In this document: one piece after another, positions 25,540 through 33,038 of the stretch
Position numbering within the stretch: the first letter of the stretch is position 1
Layout of the letters: every line of letters begins with the position of its first letter
Virus record (IMG/VR): IMGVR_UViG_3300027833_001904
Span: 1-61,550 of that record
Source: a virus
Direction: 5' to 3' (one strand)
Length of the DNA: 61,550 nt
Program-made: the position numbers and the translations under genes
Notes under the pieces: model-generated
Seen by the model: only the letters and a program-made list of their open reading frames with translations
Databases searched by the model: none
What the model was told of the DNA's origin: nothing

Positions 25540-25815
25540 ATGAAAAAATATAATAATAATTCTCGAGATAGAAACAGAGATAACAGAGAAGATAAAGATT
25601 ACGGATTGTCCGTTGAAGTGAGAAACAACAACGTAGACCAAGCAATGCGTAAGTTAAAAAAGAAAATAATGAATGATGGCATGTTGCAAGAATTACGCGA
25701 ACGCCAACATTTTGTAAGTAATACAGAAAAACGATTAAAGGCCGAGGCTGCGGCTCGTGCCAGACATCGTAAACGTATAGCTAGCGATAAAATAGATAAA
25801 CCAAGGCTATACTAA
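25540..25815 (+). CDS. rpsU: Ribosomal protein bS21
   Basis: 91 residues. The core LSVEVRNNNVDQAMRKLKKKIMND...LRERQHFVSNTEKRL and the basic C-terminal AAARARHRKR match bS21, with a 20-residue Arg/Asn-rich N-terminal extension. bS21 sits by the anti-Shine-Dalgarno end of 16S rRNA. bS21 genes are known in pelagic phages; here it is coupled to IF-3, seven bases apart. It probably replaces host bS21 on ribosomes. Confidence 0.93.
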   Translation: MKKYNNNSRDRNRDNREDKDYGLSVEVRNNNVDQAMRKLKKKIMNDGMLQELRERQHFVSNTEKRLKAEAAARARHRKRIASDKIDKPRLY

Positions 25816-25848
25816 AAGAATTTGTATACATGTAGTATACGAATAGGC

Positions 25849-25895
25849 GAGGCGCCGTAAGGGCCTCATTATATACATCTTGCTTAAAAGGAGAT
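25849..25895 (+). promoter_or_regulatory. hsp20 leader: GNRA hairpin plus ribosome-site-masking hairpin
   Basis: First hairpin 25849-25867: GAGGC and GCCTC arms with inner CC/GG and a GTAA tetraloop. Second: ATCTT (25877-25881) can pair with GAGAT (25891-25895), which covers the AGGAG ribosome site of the small heat-shock gene. Together they resemble the layout of RNA thermometers (ROSE-like); no conserved ROSE sequence is complete, so it is a suggestion only. Confidence 0.4.
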
Positions 25896-25900
25896 AAAAG

Positions 25901-26326
25901 ATGAAAACATTAACAACACTTGATCTGCAGAAGATCGCACCATATGCCGTTGGATTTGACAGAATAATTTCTGACATGTTTCAATATGCAGACAATAACG
26001 TAGCAAGCACAGGCTACCCACCATATAACATTCGCAAAGAAGGTGACAAGTTTCAAATTGAAATTGCACTAGCTGGTGTTACTAAAGAAGATTTAGAAAT
26101 CAATTTAGAAGAAGGGCAGCTAACAATCTCACATGACCCAGAGGAAACTCAAGTCGATGTAGAGTATTTGCACAAAGGTATTGCACAACGCAAGTTCAAA
26201 CGAGTTTGGACGCTGAGTGATGATGTAGTCGTAAACGGTGCTCAAATGGAAAACGGAATGCTTTATGTAGAATTAGAGCGTATTGTTCCAGAAGAGAAAA
26301 AAGCACGTTCGATTAAAATTAAATAA
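25901..26326 (+). CDS. hsp20: Small heat-shock protein (Hsp20/IbpA type)
   Basis: 141 residues. The alpha-crystallin domain spans about 35-125 (KFQIEIALAGVTKEDLEINLEEGQL, then the FKRVWTLSDDV and NGMLYVELERIVPEEKK strands), with a short N-terminal arm and a C-terminal basic tail RSIKIK. It holds unfolding proteins for refolding. T4-like marine phages commonly encode one. Next genes are ClpS and, elsewhere, DnaJ and Clp proteins. Confidence 0.93.
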   Translation: MKTLTTLDLQKIAPYAVGFDRIISDMFQYADNNVASTGYPPYNIRKEGDKFQIEIALAGVTKEDLEINLEEGQLTISHDPEETQVDVEYLHKGIAQRKFKRVWTLSDDVVVNGAQMENGMLYVELERIVPEEKKARSIKIK

Positions 26327-26329
26327 ATA
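26322..26329 (+). promoter_or_regulatory. Late box AATAAATA before clpS
   Basis: Overlaps the hsp20 stop codon. Predicted start near 26335, giving a 57-nt clpS leader that contains the hairpin below. Confidence 0.6.
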
Positions 26330-26341
26330 CTAACGTTAACG

Positions 26342-26365
26342 GTGTAGGGAATTAACTCCCTACAC
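26342..26365 (+). other. 9-bp hairpin in the clpS leader
   Basis: GTGTAGGGA-ATTAAC-TCCCTACAC, nine perfect pairs, followed by TTTAC but no clean U-tract. A weak terminator of hsp20 or a 5-prime stabilising hairpin of the clpS mRNA. Confidence 0.6.
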
Positions 26366-26391
26366 TTTACTCTAAAAAATTAAAGGTAATT

Positions 26392-26697
26392 ATGTCACAA
26401 GAAGAAATAGCAACAGCAGAAAAGAAAAAAACAGCATTAAAGTCACCTAATAAATATCATGTGGTATTTTTAAATGATAATGTAACTCCAATGGAATACG
26501 TTATACAGGTGCTAGTGGCATTCTTTGGTAAAGGCCCTGATGAAGCAAATATAATTACATTAGAGATCCACGAAAAAGGAAGATCTATCGCAGGTTCATA
26601 TAGCTATGAAGTAGCTGAACAAAAATGCATAGAAACAGTCACAGATGCAAGAAAACATAGCTACCCGCTTGATGTAGTTATGGAAGAAACTACTTAA
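26392..26697 (+). CDS. clpS: ClpS adaptor (N-degron recognin)
   Basis: 101 residues with a disordered N-terminus and the ClpS core YHVVFLNDNVTPMEYVIQVL, then HEKGRSIAGSYSYEVAEQK. The Asn-Asp pair and TPMEYV helix that bind N-terminal destabilising residues are present. ClpS hands N-degron substrates to ClpA, encoded at 47722. ClpS plus ClpA plus ClpP on one phage genome would give a self-contained N-degron pathway. Confidence 0.94.
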   Translation: MSQEEIATAEKKKTALKSPNKYHVVFLNDNVTPMEYVIQVLVAFFGKGPDEANIITLEIHEKGRSIAGSYSYEVAEQKCIETVTDARKHSYPLDVVMEETT

Positions 26698-26715
26698 ATA
26701 AGCACAAAAACCCAC

Positions 26716-26744
26716 TTGACAATTTAAAACTTTGATGTTATAAT
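26716..26744 (+). promoter_or_regulatory. Sigma70-like promoter
   Basis: TTGACA-17-TATAAT, both consensus, 28 bp before the cupin gene. Confidence 0.85.
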
Positions 26745-26771
26745 ACATATAACGAATGAGGTATTCTGACT

Positions 26772-27101
26772 ATGAAAGTAAACATAAATGATATACAAGG
26801 CGAAATAGCCAAACAAGACGAGCGTTATACAGTTACTGATAACAAGACTCTTAAAAATCTAGTGCTTAGTTCTACTAGATTACAACCTAAATGTGCTACA
26901 AACGGTCATTCACACGAAGGCCAAGAAGAAATATACTTCTTTGTAAGTGGTTCAGGCAAAATGCAATTAGGCGAAGAAAACATTAACTTTGTAGAAGGTG
27001 ATGTTATTCTAATTCCAGATGGGGCATTTCATAAAGTAAGTGCAGGGCCACTTGGTGCATATTTTGTATGTGTATTTGATGGGAAACGATATGGTAGTTG
27101 A
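26772..27101 (+). CDS. Small cupin protein
   Basis: 109 residues, one beta-barrel. Cupin motif 1 is NGHSHEGQEEIYFFVSGSG (two His and a Glu) and motif 2 PDGAFHKVSAG supplies the third His, so a metal site is likely. The substrate is unknown; similar proteins bind sugars or act in nucleotide-sugar metabolism. It overlaps the next gene by 11 bp. Confidence 0.82.
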   Translation: MKVNINDIQGEIAKQDERYTVTDNKTLKNLVLSSTRLQPKCATNGHSHEGQEEIYFFVSGSGKMQLGEENINFVEGDVILIPDGAFHKVSAGPLGAYFVCVFDGKRYGS

Positions 27102-27495
27102 TACAGACGAAGTAGTGACAAACGAAGAATCAAAAGAAAAATTCAAAGACAGTCAAATGACTAAGGCTGGTAAACTAGCAATGGAACTGAGTTATGAACG
27201 TAAACGTCTTAAAAAAGAATTATCAGAATTACAAACAGAAGTAGAAGACCTAACACCCACTACGCCAATTGGCACAGTTGACTGGTATGTTAAATGGGTA
27301 GCAATGGGCCTTGCAGTTGCTGGTGTATTCTTAATGAGTGCAGGCTTTACATATTGGGGCCAAGTTTCTTACATCGTCAGTAGTATTGGCTGGGTTTTTG
27401 TAGGAATGGCTTGGGGCGACCGAGCAATTATGATTGGTAGTGCTATTACAGGAACAGCCGTAGCAATGAATTTTGTAGAGAGGGTAATGATATGA
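27091..27495 (+). CDS. Membrane protein with two transmembrane helices
   Basis: 134 residues starting at the ATG inside the cupin gene end; a longer start would place 17 residues out of family. Acidic N-terminus, a short coiled coil (YERKRLKKELSELQTEVEDL), then hydrophobic segments WVAMGLAVAGVFLMSAGF and VSYIVSSIGWVFVGMAW, and a third shorter one. Conserved-looking in T4-like phages. Function unknown. Confidence 0.62.
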   Translation: MVVDTDEVVTNEESKEKFKDSQMTKAGKLAMELSYERKRLKKELSELQTEVEDLTPTTPIGTVDWYVKWVAMGLAVAGVFLMSAGFTYWGQVSYIVSSIGWVFVGMAWGDRAIMIGSAITGTAVAMNFVERVMI

Positions 27496-27920
27496 TCATT
27501 AATAAAGTAGGATTTACATGTAGCACTTTTGATTTACTCCATGCAGGACATATTGGCATGTTGAGAGAAGCAAAAGAACATTGCGATTATTTAATTATAG
27601 GACTGCAAAGCGATCCAACTATTGATAGACCTGATACTAAAAACAAACCAATACAAACAATAGTAGAACGTTATGCACAACTTAATGCATTGCATCTAGT
27701 TGACGAGATAGTTCCATACCAAACAGAAGAAGACCTAATTGACATACTAGAATTGTTTGCAATTAATGTAAGATTTTTAGGCGAAGAATACCGAGAAAAA
27801 GAATTTACTGGAAAAGACGTATGTCGTAAACGTGGCATAGATTTACATTTTAATAAACGTGACCATAGGTTCAGCACAAGCTCACTACGGAAACGTGTTT
27901 GCGAAAAGGAAACCAAATGA
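27492..27920 (+). CDS. Cytidylyltransferase-like nucleotidyltransferase (TagD type)
   Basis: 142 residues. HAGH at 17-20 in FDLLHAGHIGML, LQSDPTIDRP, IVERYAQLNAL and RFSTSSLRKR (family form STS-[ST]-[IL]) define the HIGH-superfamily cytidylyltransferases. Glycerol-3-phosphate is the usual partner for this size. It may make a CDP-activated building block, together with the cupin. ATGA-coupled on both sides. Confidence 0.87.
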   Translation: MIINKVGFTCSTFDLLHAGHIGMLREAKEHCDYLIIGLQSDPTIDRPDTKNKPIQTIVERYAQLNALHLVDEIVPYQTEEDLIDILELFAINVRFLGEEYREKEFTGKDVCRKRGIDLHFNKRDHRFSTSSLRKRVCEKETK

Positions 27921-28456
27921 CAATACATGCAATGATTGATTTAGAAACATTAGGCACTTCACCTGATTGTGCGGTATTAACAATCGGTGGTGTTAAGTTT
28001 AATCCCAATGCTATATCAGAACCATATCAACCTTTCTACTATAGATTTGAAGTAGACGAACAATTAGAACAAGGTCGCACAGTATTAGACAGCACATTAG
28101 AATGGTGGGGTCAGCAAGCAGATGATGTTCGTGAAGAAGCATTAGGCGATGCAGACAGAACACCAGTGTTAGAAGTATTACAGGCACTAAACAAATGGTG
28201 CGTGGGCGTTGATACTATTTGGTGTCAAGGACCTGCATTTGATATTGTAATACTGGAAAGCCTATTTAAAGAATACAATCATCACATACCTTGGCCGTTT
28301 TGGAAGATACGTGACAGTAGAACACTGTTTGGTATTATGCCAGTAGACCCACGTAAAGCAATTAACTTTGCGGCTCACAATGCATTAGAAGATTGTAAAG
28401 TTCAAGCATTGTGTGTTCAGCAAACACTACAAAAGCTACAATTGGAGGTTAGGTAA
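27917..28456 (+). CDS. DEDDh-type 3-prime to 5-prime exonuclease
   Basis: 179 residues. MIDLETLGTSPDC (Asp 8, Glu 10), GPAFDIVILESLF and AAHNALEDCKVQ supply the four acidic residues and the His of the RNase T/DnaQ superfamily. The TLGTS context is like T4 DexA and Rv2179c-type exonucleases. The ATG overlaps the previous stop and has AAGGAA before it. Confidence 0.88.
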   Translation: MTIHAMIDLETLGTSPDCAVLTIGGVKFNPNAISEPYQPFYYRFEVDEQLEQGRTVLDSTLEWWGQQADDVREEALGDADRTPVLEVLQALNKWCVGVDTIWCQGPAFDIVILESLFKEYNHHIPWPFWKIRDSRTLFGIMPVDPRKAINFAAHNALEDCKVQALCVQQTLQKLQLEVR

Positions 28457-28695
28457 TGTTACATACAGTAGAATCATTATTAGAAAAAATTAATGCAATG
28501 CACTCAAAAGCATTATTACTACACAGACTTCGTAATCAATATTCAGAAGCATCAGGAAAAACATACGACCATGCGGAGTGTCAAGCCCTTATCGATGATA
28601 TTCAATACATGGCTAAACTTATTTCAAACGATAAGCAAGGCGATGAGATTAAAACCGAAATGGAATACACGAAATTTTTAAAGGATGAAAAATGA
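28456..28695 (+). CDS. Small helical protein, 79 aa
   Basis: All-helical, acidic ([19 protein letters not shown], then [21 protein letters not shown]). GGAGG ribosome site inside the end of the exonuclease gene; it overlaps the GMP reductase gene by four bases. Unknown. Confidence 0.6.
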   Translation: MLHTVESLLEKINAMHSKALLLHRLRNQYSEASGKTYDHAECQALIDDIQYMAKLISNDKQGDEIKTEMEYTKFLKDEK

Positions 28696-29813
28696 GAATA
28701 GACCAGGATATTAAACTAGACTACAGTGATGTGTTAATTCGCCCAAAACGTAGCACACTTAAAAGTCGTAGTCAAGTAAGACTTGAACGCAAGTTTAAAT
28801 TTAGAAATAGCAGGCACGAATACGAAGGTATTCCTATTATGGCTGCTAACATGGACGGTGTTGGAACATTTGCACTAGCAGATACACTAGCCCAACAAAG
28901 TATGTTTACATGTTTAGTAAAAACATATTCAGTAGAAAAACTTGTAGAATACTTTGATAAAGGTCTTCAAATCAGAACAGAACATGTTGCTATGAGTATT
29001 GGCACAAGTTGGGAAGACTTTGACAAATTAACAAAAGTTTGTAAATTGAGTAGTGGATTAAAGTATGTATGCATGGATATTGCAAATGGTTATAGTGATC
29101 ACTTTGCACAGCATGTAAGGAAAGTGCGTGATGCATTTCCTAATTTAATAATTATAGCAGGTAATGTAGTTACCGGAGAAATGACAGAGGAGTTAATACT
29201 TGCAGGAGCAGATATCATTAAAGTTGGAATCGGACCAGGAAGCGTCTGCACAACAAGAATTCAAACAGGAGTCGGGTATCCGCAACTTAGTGCAGTCATT
29301 GAGTGTGCAGATGCGGCACATGGGCTTGGCGGACATATTATCGCTGATGGGGGCTGTAACTCTAGTGGTGATGTGGCTAAAGCATTTGCTGGCGGCGCCG
29401 ATTTTGTAATGCTAGGCGGTATGCTTGCAGGACACAATGAAGGTGGTGGCGATGTTATTACAAAATATTATGAAACAACTGAACTTGTATACGAAATAGG
29501 TTCGCACTTAGATAAGCATACACGTAAGATTGAAACAAAACAATTTGTAGCGTTCTACGGTATGAGTTCAGATGCAGCAAATACAAAACACTTTGGTGGA
29601 CTAAAAGACTATCGTGCAAGCGAAGGTCGAGAAGTATTAGTTCCATACCGAGGAGATGTTAAAGACACAATTCAAAGTATATTGGGTGGTATTAGATCAA
29701 CTTGCACATATTCAGGTGCAATGAAACTCAAACAACTTAGTAAATGCACTACGTTCGTTCGTGTTAACAATCAGTTTAACAGAACATACGAAAGCACAAC
29801 AACCAAAATATAA
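28692..29813 (+). CDS. guaC: GMP reductase
   Basis: 373 residues (E. coli GuaC 347). [11 protein letters not shown] with the catalytic Cys at 186, [29 protein letters not shown] and [14 protein letters not shown] are those of GMP reductase rather than IMP dehydrogenase, and there is no CBS insert. It reduces GMP to IMP with NADPH. For a phage this would shift purines from G to A, in line with its AT-rich genome and ribonucleotide reductase gene. Confidence 0.92.
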   Translation: MRIDQDIKLDYSDVLIRPKRSTLKSRSQVRLERKFKFRNSRHEYEGIPIMAANMDGVGTFALADTLAQQSMFTCLVKTYSVEKLVEYFDKGLQIRTEHVAMSIGTSWEDFDKLTKVCKLSSGLKYVCMDIANGYSDHFAQHVRKVRDAFPNLIIIAGNVVTGEMTEELILAGADIIKVGIGPGSVCTTRIQTGVGYPQLSAVIECADAAHGLGGHIIADGGCNSSGDVAKAFAGGADFVMLGGMLAGHNEGGGDVITKYYETTELVYEIGSHLDKHTRKIETKQFVAFYGMSSDAANTKHFGGLKDYRASEGREVLVPYRGDVKDTIQSILGGIRSTCTYSGAMKLKQLSKCTTFVRVNNQFNRTYESTTTKI

Positions 29814-29851
29814 CTTTTAAACAGGTATGTGTATAGTGCATAACGAGAATG

Positions 29852-29892
29852 CATAAATAAGTATGGTTTATTGCGTAAATACGTGATAAATA
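29852..29892 (+). promoter_or_regulatory. Three clustered late-type boxes
   Basis: CATAAATA 29852-29859, CGTAAATA 29874-29881, GATAAATA 29885-29892. They head the 320-bp non-coding stretch before the micro-gene array. Confidence 0.55.
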
Positions 29893-29944
29893 AAAGTGTA
29901 ATAATAACACAAAGGTGTGTTGTTTACATATACAACGTAGTATA

Positions 29945-30125
29945 GAGCGACCTCGGCTCAGAAAAAAAGAGCGGCAGTTAGTGCCACGCTAACTGACTAT
30001 GGGAAAGACCATGGCATAACCCATGCCTTACAAGCGACACGGATGCAGGTGTTGTGGTAGCGGCCAGGAGAGACTGGCAAATAACGGATGCTTTCCCAAA
30101 AACATCCACATATAACTTTTAAGGA
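29945..30125 (+). ncRNA. Structured, pseudoknot-capable leader RNA
   Basis: The only long gene-free stretch apart from the tRNA/tmRNA regions. Stems: CAGTTAG/CTAACTG (29975-29981 with 29989-29995); GGCAT/ATGCC (30013-30017, 30023-30027); GCCAG/CTGGC (30063-30067, 30074-30078); GGATG/CATCC (30086-30090, 30103-30107). The loop of the last holds CTTTCCC (30091-30097), which pairs perfectly with GGGAAAG (30001-30007), so a long-range pseudoknot can form. A second GGATG at 30041 can compete for the same CATCC. It ends just before the AAGGAG of the next gene. A riboswitch-like element is likely; the ligand is unknown. Confidence 0.6.
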
Positions 30126-30133
30126 GAAGCCAA

Positions 30134-30319
30134 ATGGCAACCAATTTCTTTGGTGCTTGGGCAGGACTCTTCAATGGCGCACGTAAGACACGTGTAAAAT
30201 ATGAGGCTGAACTGCTAAAGTACGCGAAAACAGAATACACAAATGACTGGCAGTATGCATATCAGCATATGTTAGATAACAACGGACACGGTCCACGAGA
30301 AGTGAGTGTATACCGATGA
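30134..30319 (+). CDS. Micro-protein 1 of a five-gene array, 61 aa
   Basis: Preceded by AAGGAG and the structured RNA. Gly/Phe-rich start (NFFGAWAGLFNGARK) then a basic helix (YEAELLKYAKTEY). No family, but its four neighbours include DUF1127/DUF3563-like proteins, and the gene overlaps the next in an ATGA. Confidence 0.65.
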   Translation: MATNFFGAWAGLFNGARKTRVKYEAELLKYAKTEYTNDWQYAYQHMLDNNGHGPREVSVYR

Positions 30320-30492
30320 TTAAACATATTATAAAACGTTATAATAAAATGATGCTAAACCGCGAAGAGTCTTATCTAGCAAACTCATGCGATTTAGTTG
30401 AACTAGAAAGACGTCAACGAGAGATTCAACGTGGGAATGCACCATGGCAAAAACCACTATTAACAACCCCAAATTTAAGAGGACATGTATAA
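30316..30492 (+). CDS. Micro-protein 2, DUF3563-like, 58 aa
   Basis: MIKHIIKRYNKMML then SYLANSCDLVELERRQREIQRG, a form close to DUF3563 (Y-L-x-x-A-x-D-L-x-x-L-E-R-R). Basic, helical. Translationally coupled to both neighbours (ATGA before, TAATG after). Confidence 0.7.
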   Translation: MIKHIIKRYNKMMLNREESYLANSCDLVELERRQREIQRGNAPWQKPLLTTPNLRGHV

Positions 30493-30683
30493 TGACAACA
30501 ACAGTATTATATAACACTACATGTAGAGTATGTGAAACAATTAAACTAGGCTTAATAACAGCCGCTATGGCAATATGGGCATTTGGTGAAAGTGCCGGTA
30601 GAGCAAGAGCAGCAACTGAACTAGCACGCCAAGGCTACCATAAGGAAGCACGTAATTTGATGATTGGAAACAACGATGTTTAA
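30492..30683 (+). CDS. Micro-protein 3, small membrane-like protein, 63 aa
   Basis: CxxC near residue 12 (CRVCET), a hydrophobic helix LGLITAAMAIWAFGESAGRARA and a C-terminal ATELARQGYHKEARNLM helix seen in small alphaproteobacterial DUF1127-type proteins. Overlaps the previous stop by one base. Confidence 0.65.
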   Translation: MTTTVLYNTTCRVCETIKLGLITAAMAIWAFGESAGRARAATELARQGYHKEARNLMIGNNDV

Positions 30684-30810
30684 AAAGTTTTTAAAAGCAA
30701 TGGAATACAGAAGTTATTGCATGAGCATACAGCAACTTAGAGATATGGGCGAGTTTGAAAAAGCTAACGAGATATCTGAGTTTAAACATAACATGTATCC
30801 TACCCACTAA
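30676..30810 (+). CDS. Micro-protein 4, 44 aa
   Basis: MFKKFLKAMEYRSYCMSIQQLRDMGEFEKANEI...; the helix-turn-helix spacing R-x-x-x-x-x-L-x-x-x-G-x-x-x-K-A resembles that of its neighbours. It overlaps gene 3 by eight bases. Confidence 0.6.
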   Translation: MFKKFLKAMEYRSYCMSIQQLRDMGEFEKANEISEFKHNMYPTH

Positions 30811-30821
30811 GGAATGATGAA

Positions 30822-30995
30822 ATGAAATTAATTAGAACACTAAAAAACTTGATGGCACCCAGCTATGATAGAAAAGGCGCTCGTGCTTTACATAGCATGA
30901 CCGACAGAGAGCTTCAAGACATAGGAATATGTCGTGGAGATATTAACAGAATGTGTAGGACACAAGCTGAATTTAATAGAAAACAGCAGATGTAA
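30822..30995 (+). CDS. Micro-protein 5, DUF1127 family, 57 aa
   Basis: LHSMTDRELQDIGICRGDINRM matches the DUF1127 signature (L-S-D-x-E-L-x-D-I-G-[IL]-x-R-x-x-I). In alphaproteobacteria such proteins bind RNA and influence small-RNA and phosphate or stress control. It closes the array before a terminator. Confidence 0.82.
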   Translation: MKLIRTLKNLMAPSYDRKGARALHSMTDRELQDIGICRGDINRMCRTQAEFNRKQQM

Positions 30996-31020
30996 CCATA
31001 TAGTTTATCTTTACATTAAA

Positions 31021-31054
31021 AGTCGTATACTGTTCCCTCGGTATGCGGCTTTTT
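31021..31054 (+). terminator. Rho-independent terminator of the micro-gene array
   Basis: AGTCGTATAC / GTATGCGGCT, ten pairs including two G-U, 10-nt loop, then TTTT. Confidence 0.82.
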
Positions 31055-31075
31055 CTTTATATACAGTTTTAATCG

Positions 31076-31083
31076 GCTAAATA
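31076..31083 (+). promoter_or_regulatory. Late box GCTAAATA, leaderless geometry
   Basis: Box, five bases (GTAGT), ATG at 31089. Confidence 0.68.
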
Positions 31084-31088
31084 GTAGT

Positions 31089-32066
31089 ATGAGTAAAGTT
31101 AATCTAATACCACAAATAGTAGAATTATTACAAGCAACACAATCACAAGAAAGAAAACTTGAGATTGTAAAAAAGTATGAAAAAGAATCACTTTTTAAAC
31201 GAATTGTTTTATTTTCGTATAATCCTTGGATAAATTATAAATTACAGCATTTTGTTCCTAAACACATGGGCAAAAAGTTTGGATTTGGCATGAGTAAATT
31301 TATGCATATGTTTGAAGAAATTATTGAAGGGCAACTTGATCCAAAGGATGCTGAATTTGGATTTAATATGGCATTCTTACATGTTAACACAGAAGAAGCT
31401 CCTATATTGCTAGGCATAGTTAACCAGTCATTGGACCTTGGATTAGACATAGAAACAATTAATACAGTTTGGCCTGGGTCTATATCTGAATATCCTATAC
31501 GTATAGCAAAACCAGGAACTTATAAAACCTTTGATAAATTTCCAGCATCATTGCAAACAGTAAGTAAAGGATTACGTGTTAATATTATTATTAGAGATAA
31601 TACAGTTCAATATAGACAAAAAGATGGCACTGTAATCGAAGAATGGACGCATTGGGATGAACAGTTTATTAATCTTGCACAAGGACAAGGAACTGTATTT
31701 GACGGTCATGCCGTAGTTGCAAAAAATAATAAGATATCAGAAACAGACAACACTAAGGTGTTAGAAGCAGATGTCGAAGATATAAGATTTATATTCTGGG
31801 ATGTAATACGTTATGATGGATTTATAAAAGGCAAAGATACACGCATAGGTTACAACTGGCGTTACAATGGACTTGAACATATGATGATGTTAGCGTATGC
31901 AAAGAATCCGCAACCATGTTATGATATATTGAAAGCAGAAATGATAGGCTCAAGTGAACAACTGTCTACTGCTATAAAAAATTACAGCAAAGCAGTTATT
32001 AAGTCATTAGATGATACTTGGGCACATGGCGAAAGCGATGATGAAATTATTTTTTCTCGGAAATAA
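31089..32066 (+). CDS. Degenerate, truncated homologue of T4-type ATP-dependent DNA ligase
   Basis: 325 residues against about 487 in T4 gp30. The N-terminal domain aligns with T4 ligase (LFKRIVLFSYNP, FGMSKFMHMFEEI, TINTVWPGSI, then KFPA...). The nucleotidyl motif, KxDGxR in active ligases, is TVSKGLR here: the catalytic Lys position is Val and the Asp is Lys. Motif III-like FDGHAVV and FIFWDVIRYDGF remain; the EGIILK motif IV and OB domain are missing. It is likely an inactive or repurposed DNA-binding protein, or uses the shifted Lys. Overlaps the convergent minus-strand gene by 20 bp. Confidence 0.72.
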   Translation: MSKVNLIPQIVELLQATQSQERKLEIVKKYEKESLFKRIVLFSYNPWINYKLQHFVPKHMGKKFGFGMSKFMHMFEEIIEGQLDPKDAEFGFNMAFLHVNTEEAPILLGIVNQSLDLGLDIETINTVWPGSISEYPIRIAKPGTYKTFDKFPASLQTVSKGLRVNIIIRDNTVQYRQKDGTVIEEWTHWDEQFINLAQGQGTVFDGHAVVAKNNKISETDNTKVLEADVEDIRFIFWDVIRYDGFIKGKDTRIGYNWRYNGLEHMMMLAYAKNPQPCYDILKAEMIGSSEQLSTAIKNYSKAVIKSLDDTWAHGESDDEIIFSRK

Positions 32067-32367
32067 TTTGTTCTAGTCTATGATTATTTTGCACTCTTGT
32101 ATTTCTTATGTAACGCCAAATTTTACCTCTGCCGTTATCAACTTCAAATATAGTTTCTGAATAACCTATACTAATAATAGTAGCACGTTCACCATCTAAA
32201 TATACTACATCTCCGGGTTCAAACCCAGGTTTCATTTTCCAGCGTATACTTGCTACTACATCACTTACTAATTCCTTAAACCATAATGCAATAATACCTG
32301 ATATTAGTAATGCTAATACTGGTGTTAAATATGCAGTTATGCCTGCTTCTAATAATGATTGGTCCAT
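32047..32367 (-). CDS. Mini MscS-like membrane protein
   Basis: 106 residues. One transmembrane helix (LTPVLALLISGIIALWFKEL, about 14-33), then a beta domain KPGFEPGDVVYLDGERATIISIGYSETIFEV...RYIRNTRV that matches the beta domain of MscS channels (G-D-x-V and IPN-type strand). Only one TM helix and no pore-lining TM3 or C-domain. Last gene of a four-gene minus-strand operon, three bases after the SPASM ORF. Confidence 0.72.
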   Translation of the reverse strand: MDQSLLEAGITAYLTPVLALLISGIIALWFKELVSDVVASIRWKMKPGFEPGDVVYLDGERATIISIGYSETIFEVDNGRGKIWRYIRNTRVQNNHRLEQIISEKK

Positions 32368-32370
32368 AAT

Positions 32371-32772
32371 TTATTCCTCTTCTATTTTAGTATTTTTATA
32401 TACTTGATCATTAAACGACTTACCTTTAACTCCACATTCTTTAATACAGATAGGTGAAGGATTGTCACTTTCCCAACCCTCATAATTTATGTATGATTTA
32501 TATATTGGGTGTTCTAGAATTTCATCCCATGTATTTTTGGTTAAGTCGTTAAAATCGGGATCGTCTTTTAACAGTTTAGCTAATTTTTCATCTGGGTTAG
32601 TTCCAGCACTTTTGGTATTCCATCCTTGTATCCAAACACAACATGGCCATAGTTTACCATCATGATCAACTTCCATTTCTCTTTGTAATACATAAGGGTC
32701 TAAATCTTTACGTTGATCTTTTTCATCAAGTTTTACAGTTCGCATACAATTTGGTTTTATTAAATGTTTCAT
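32371..32772 (-). CDS. Stand-alone SPASM-type domain (C-terminal half of a split radical SAM enzyme)
   Basis: 133 residues from the ATG that overlaps the preceding stop (TAATG). LQREMEVDHDGKLWPCCVWIQG and CIKECGVKG are the auxiliary-cluster Cys motifs that end the other radical SAM proteins of this phage, and TWDEILEHPIYKSY matches their inter-motif helix. The AdoMet-cluster half is two genes upstream (33035-33679). Probably an interacting subunit. Confidence 0.82.
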   Translation of the reverse strand: MKHLIKPNCMRTVKLDEKDQRKDLDPYVLQREMEVDHDGKLWPCCVWIQGWNTKSAGTNPDEKLAKLLKDDPDFNDLTKNTWDEILEHPIYKSYINYEGWESDNPSPICIKECGVKGKSFNDQVYKNTKIEEE

Positions 32773-32773
32773 T

Positions 32774-33038
32774 ACCAGTCCCATCTCCAAGGCAGTATTG
32801 AATAACCTAACATATTAAAATACATTTCAATTAGATACGTGAATAATATAAAGAAAGTTGTTTTAACTATAAATCTCCACGGTTGAGGTAAACTATTCTG
32901 CCATCTATTGAATCTACTTCCTTGGACTTTCTCTTCTAGATTATTTTTAGTCCATATCTTTTCTGCCCACCAGCCTGCATCTAAAATATTTTTTAGCATA
33001 ATAACTGGCCAGAATATAATTTTAATTATACGTTTCAT
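32774..33038 (-). CDS. Membrane protein embedded between radical SAM halves
   Basis: The stop ends at 32772. 88 residues with hydrophobic ends: IIKIIFWPVIMLKNIL near the N-terminus and WRFIVKTTFFILFTYLIEMYFNML near 57-80, Trp-rich tail. Its ATG overlaps the radical SAM stop (ATGA) and its stop overlaps the SPASM start, so the three are made in order from one message. It may bring the split enzyme to the membrane. Confidence 0.7.

Noticed and set aside
30001-30030. GGGAAAGACC resembling the conserved start of RNase P RNA
   Set aside because: The other universal RNase P RNA blocks (ACAGAA and the downstream GGTGAAA region) are missing, and the segment is too short.
30028-30240. Minus-strand frame over the pseudoknot RNA
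   Set aside because: Opposite a supported micro-gene and structured RNA, no ribosome site.
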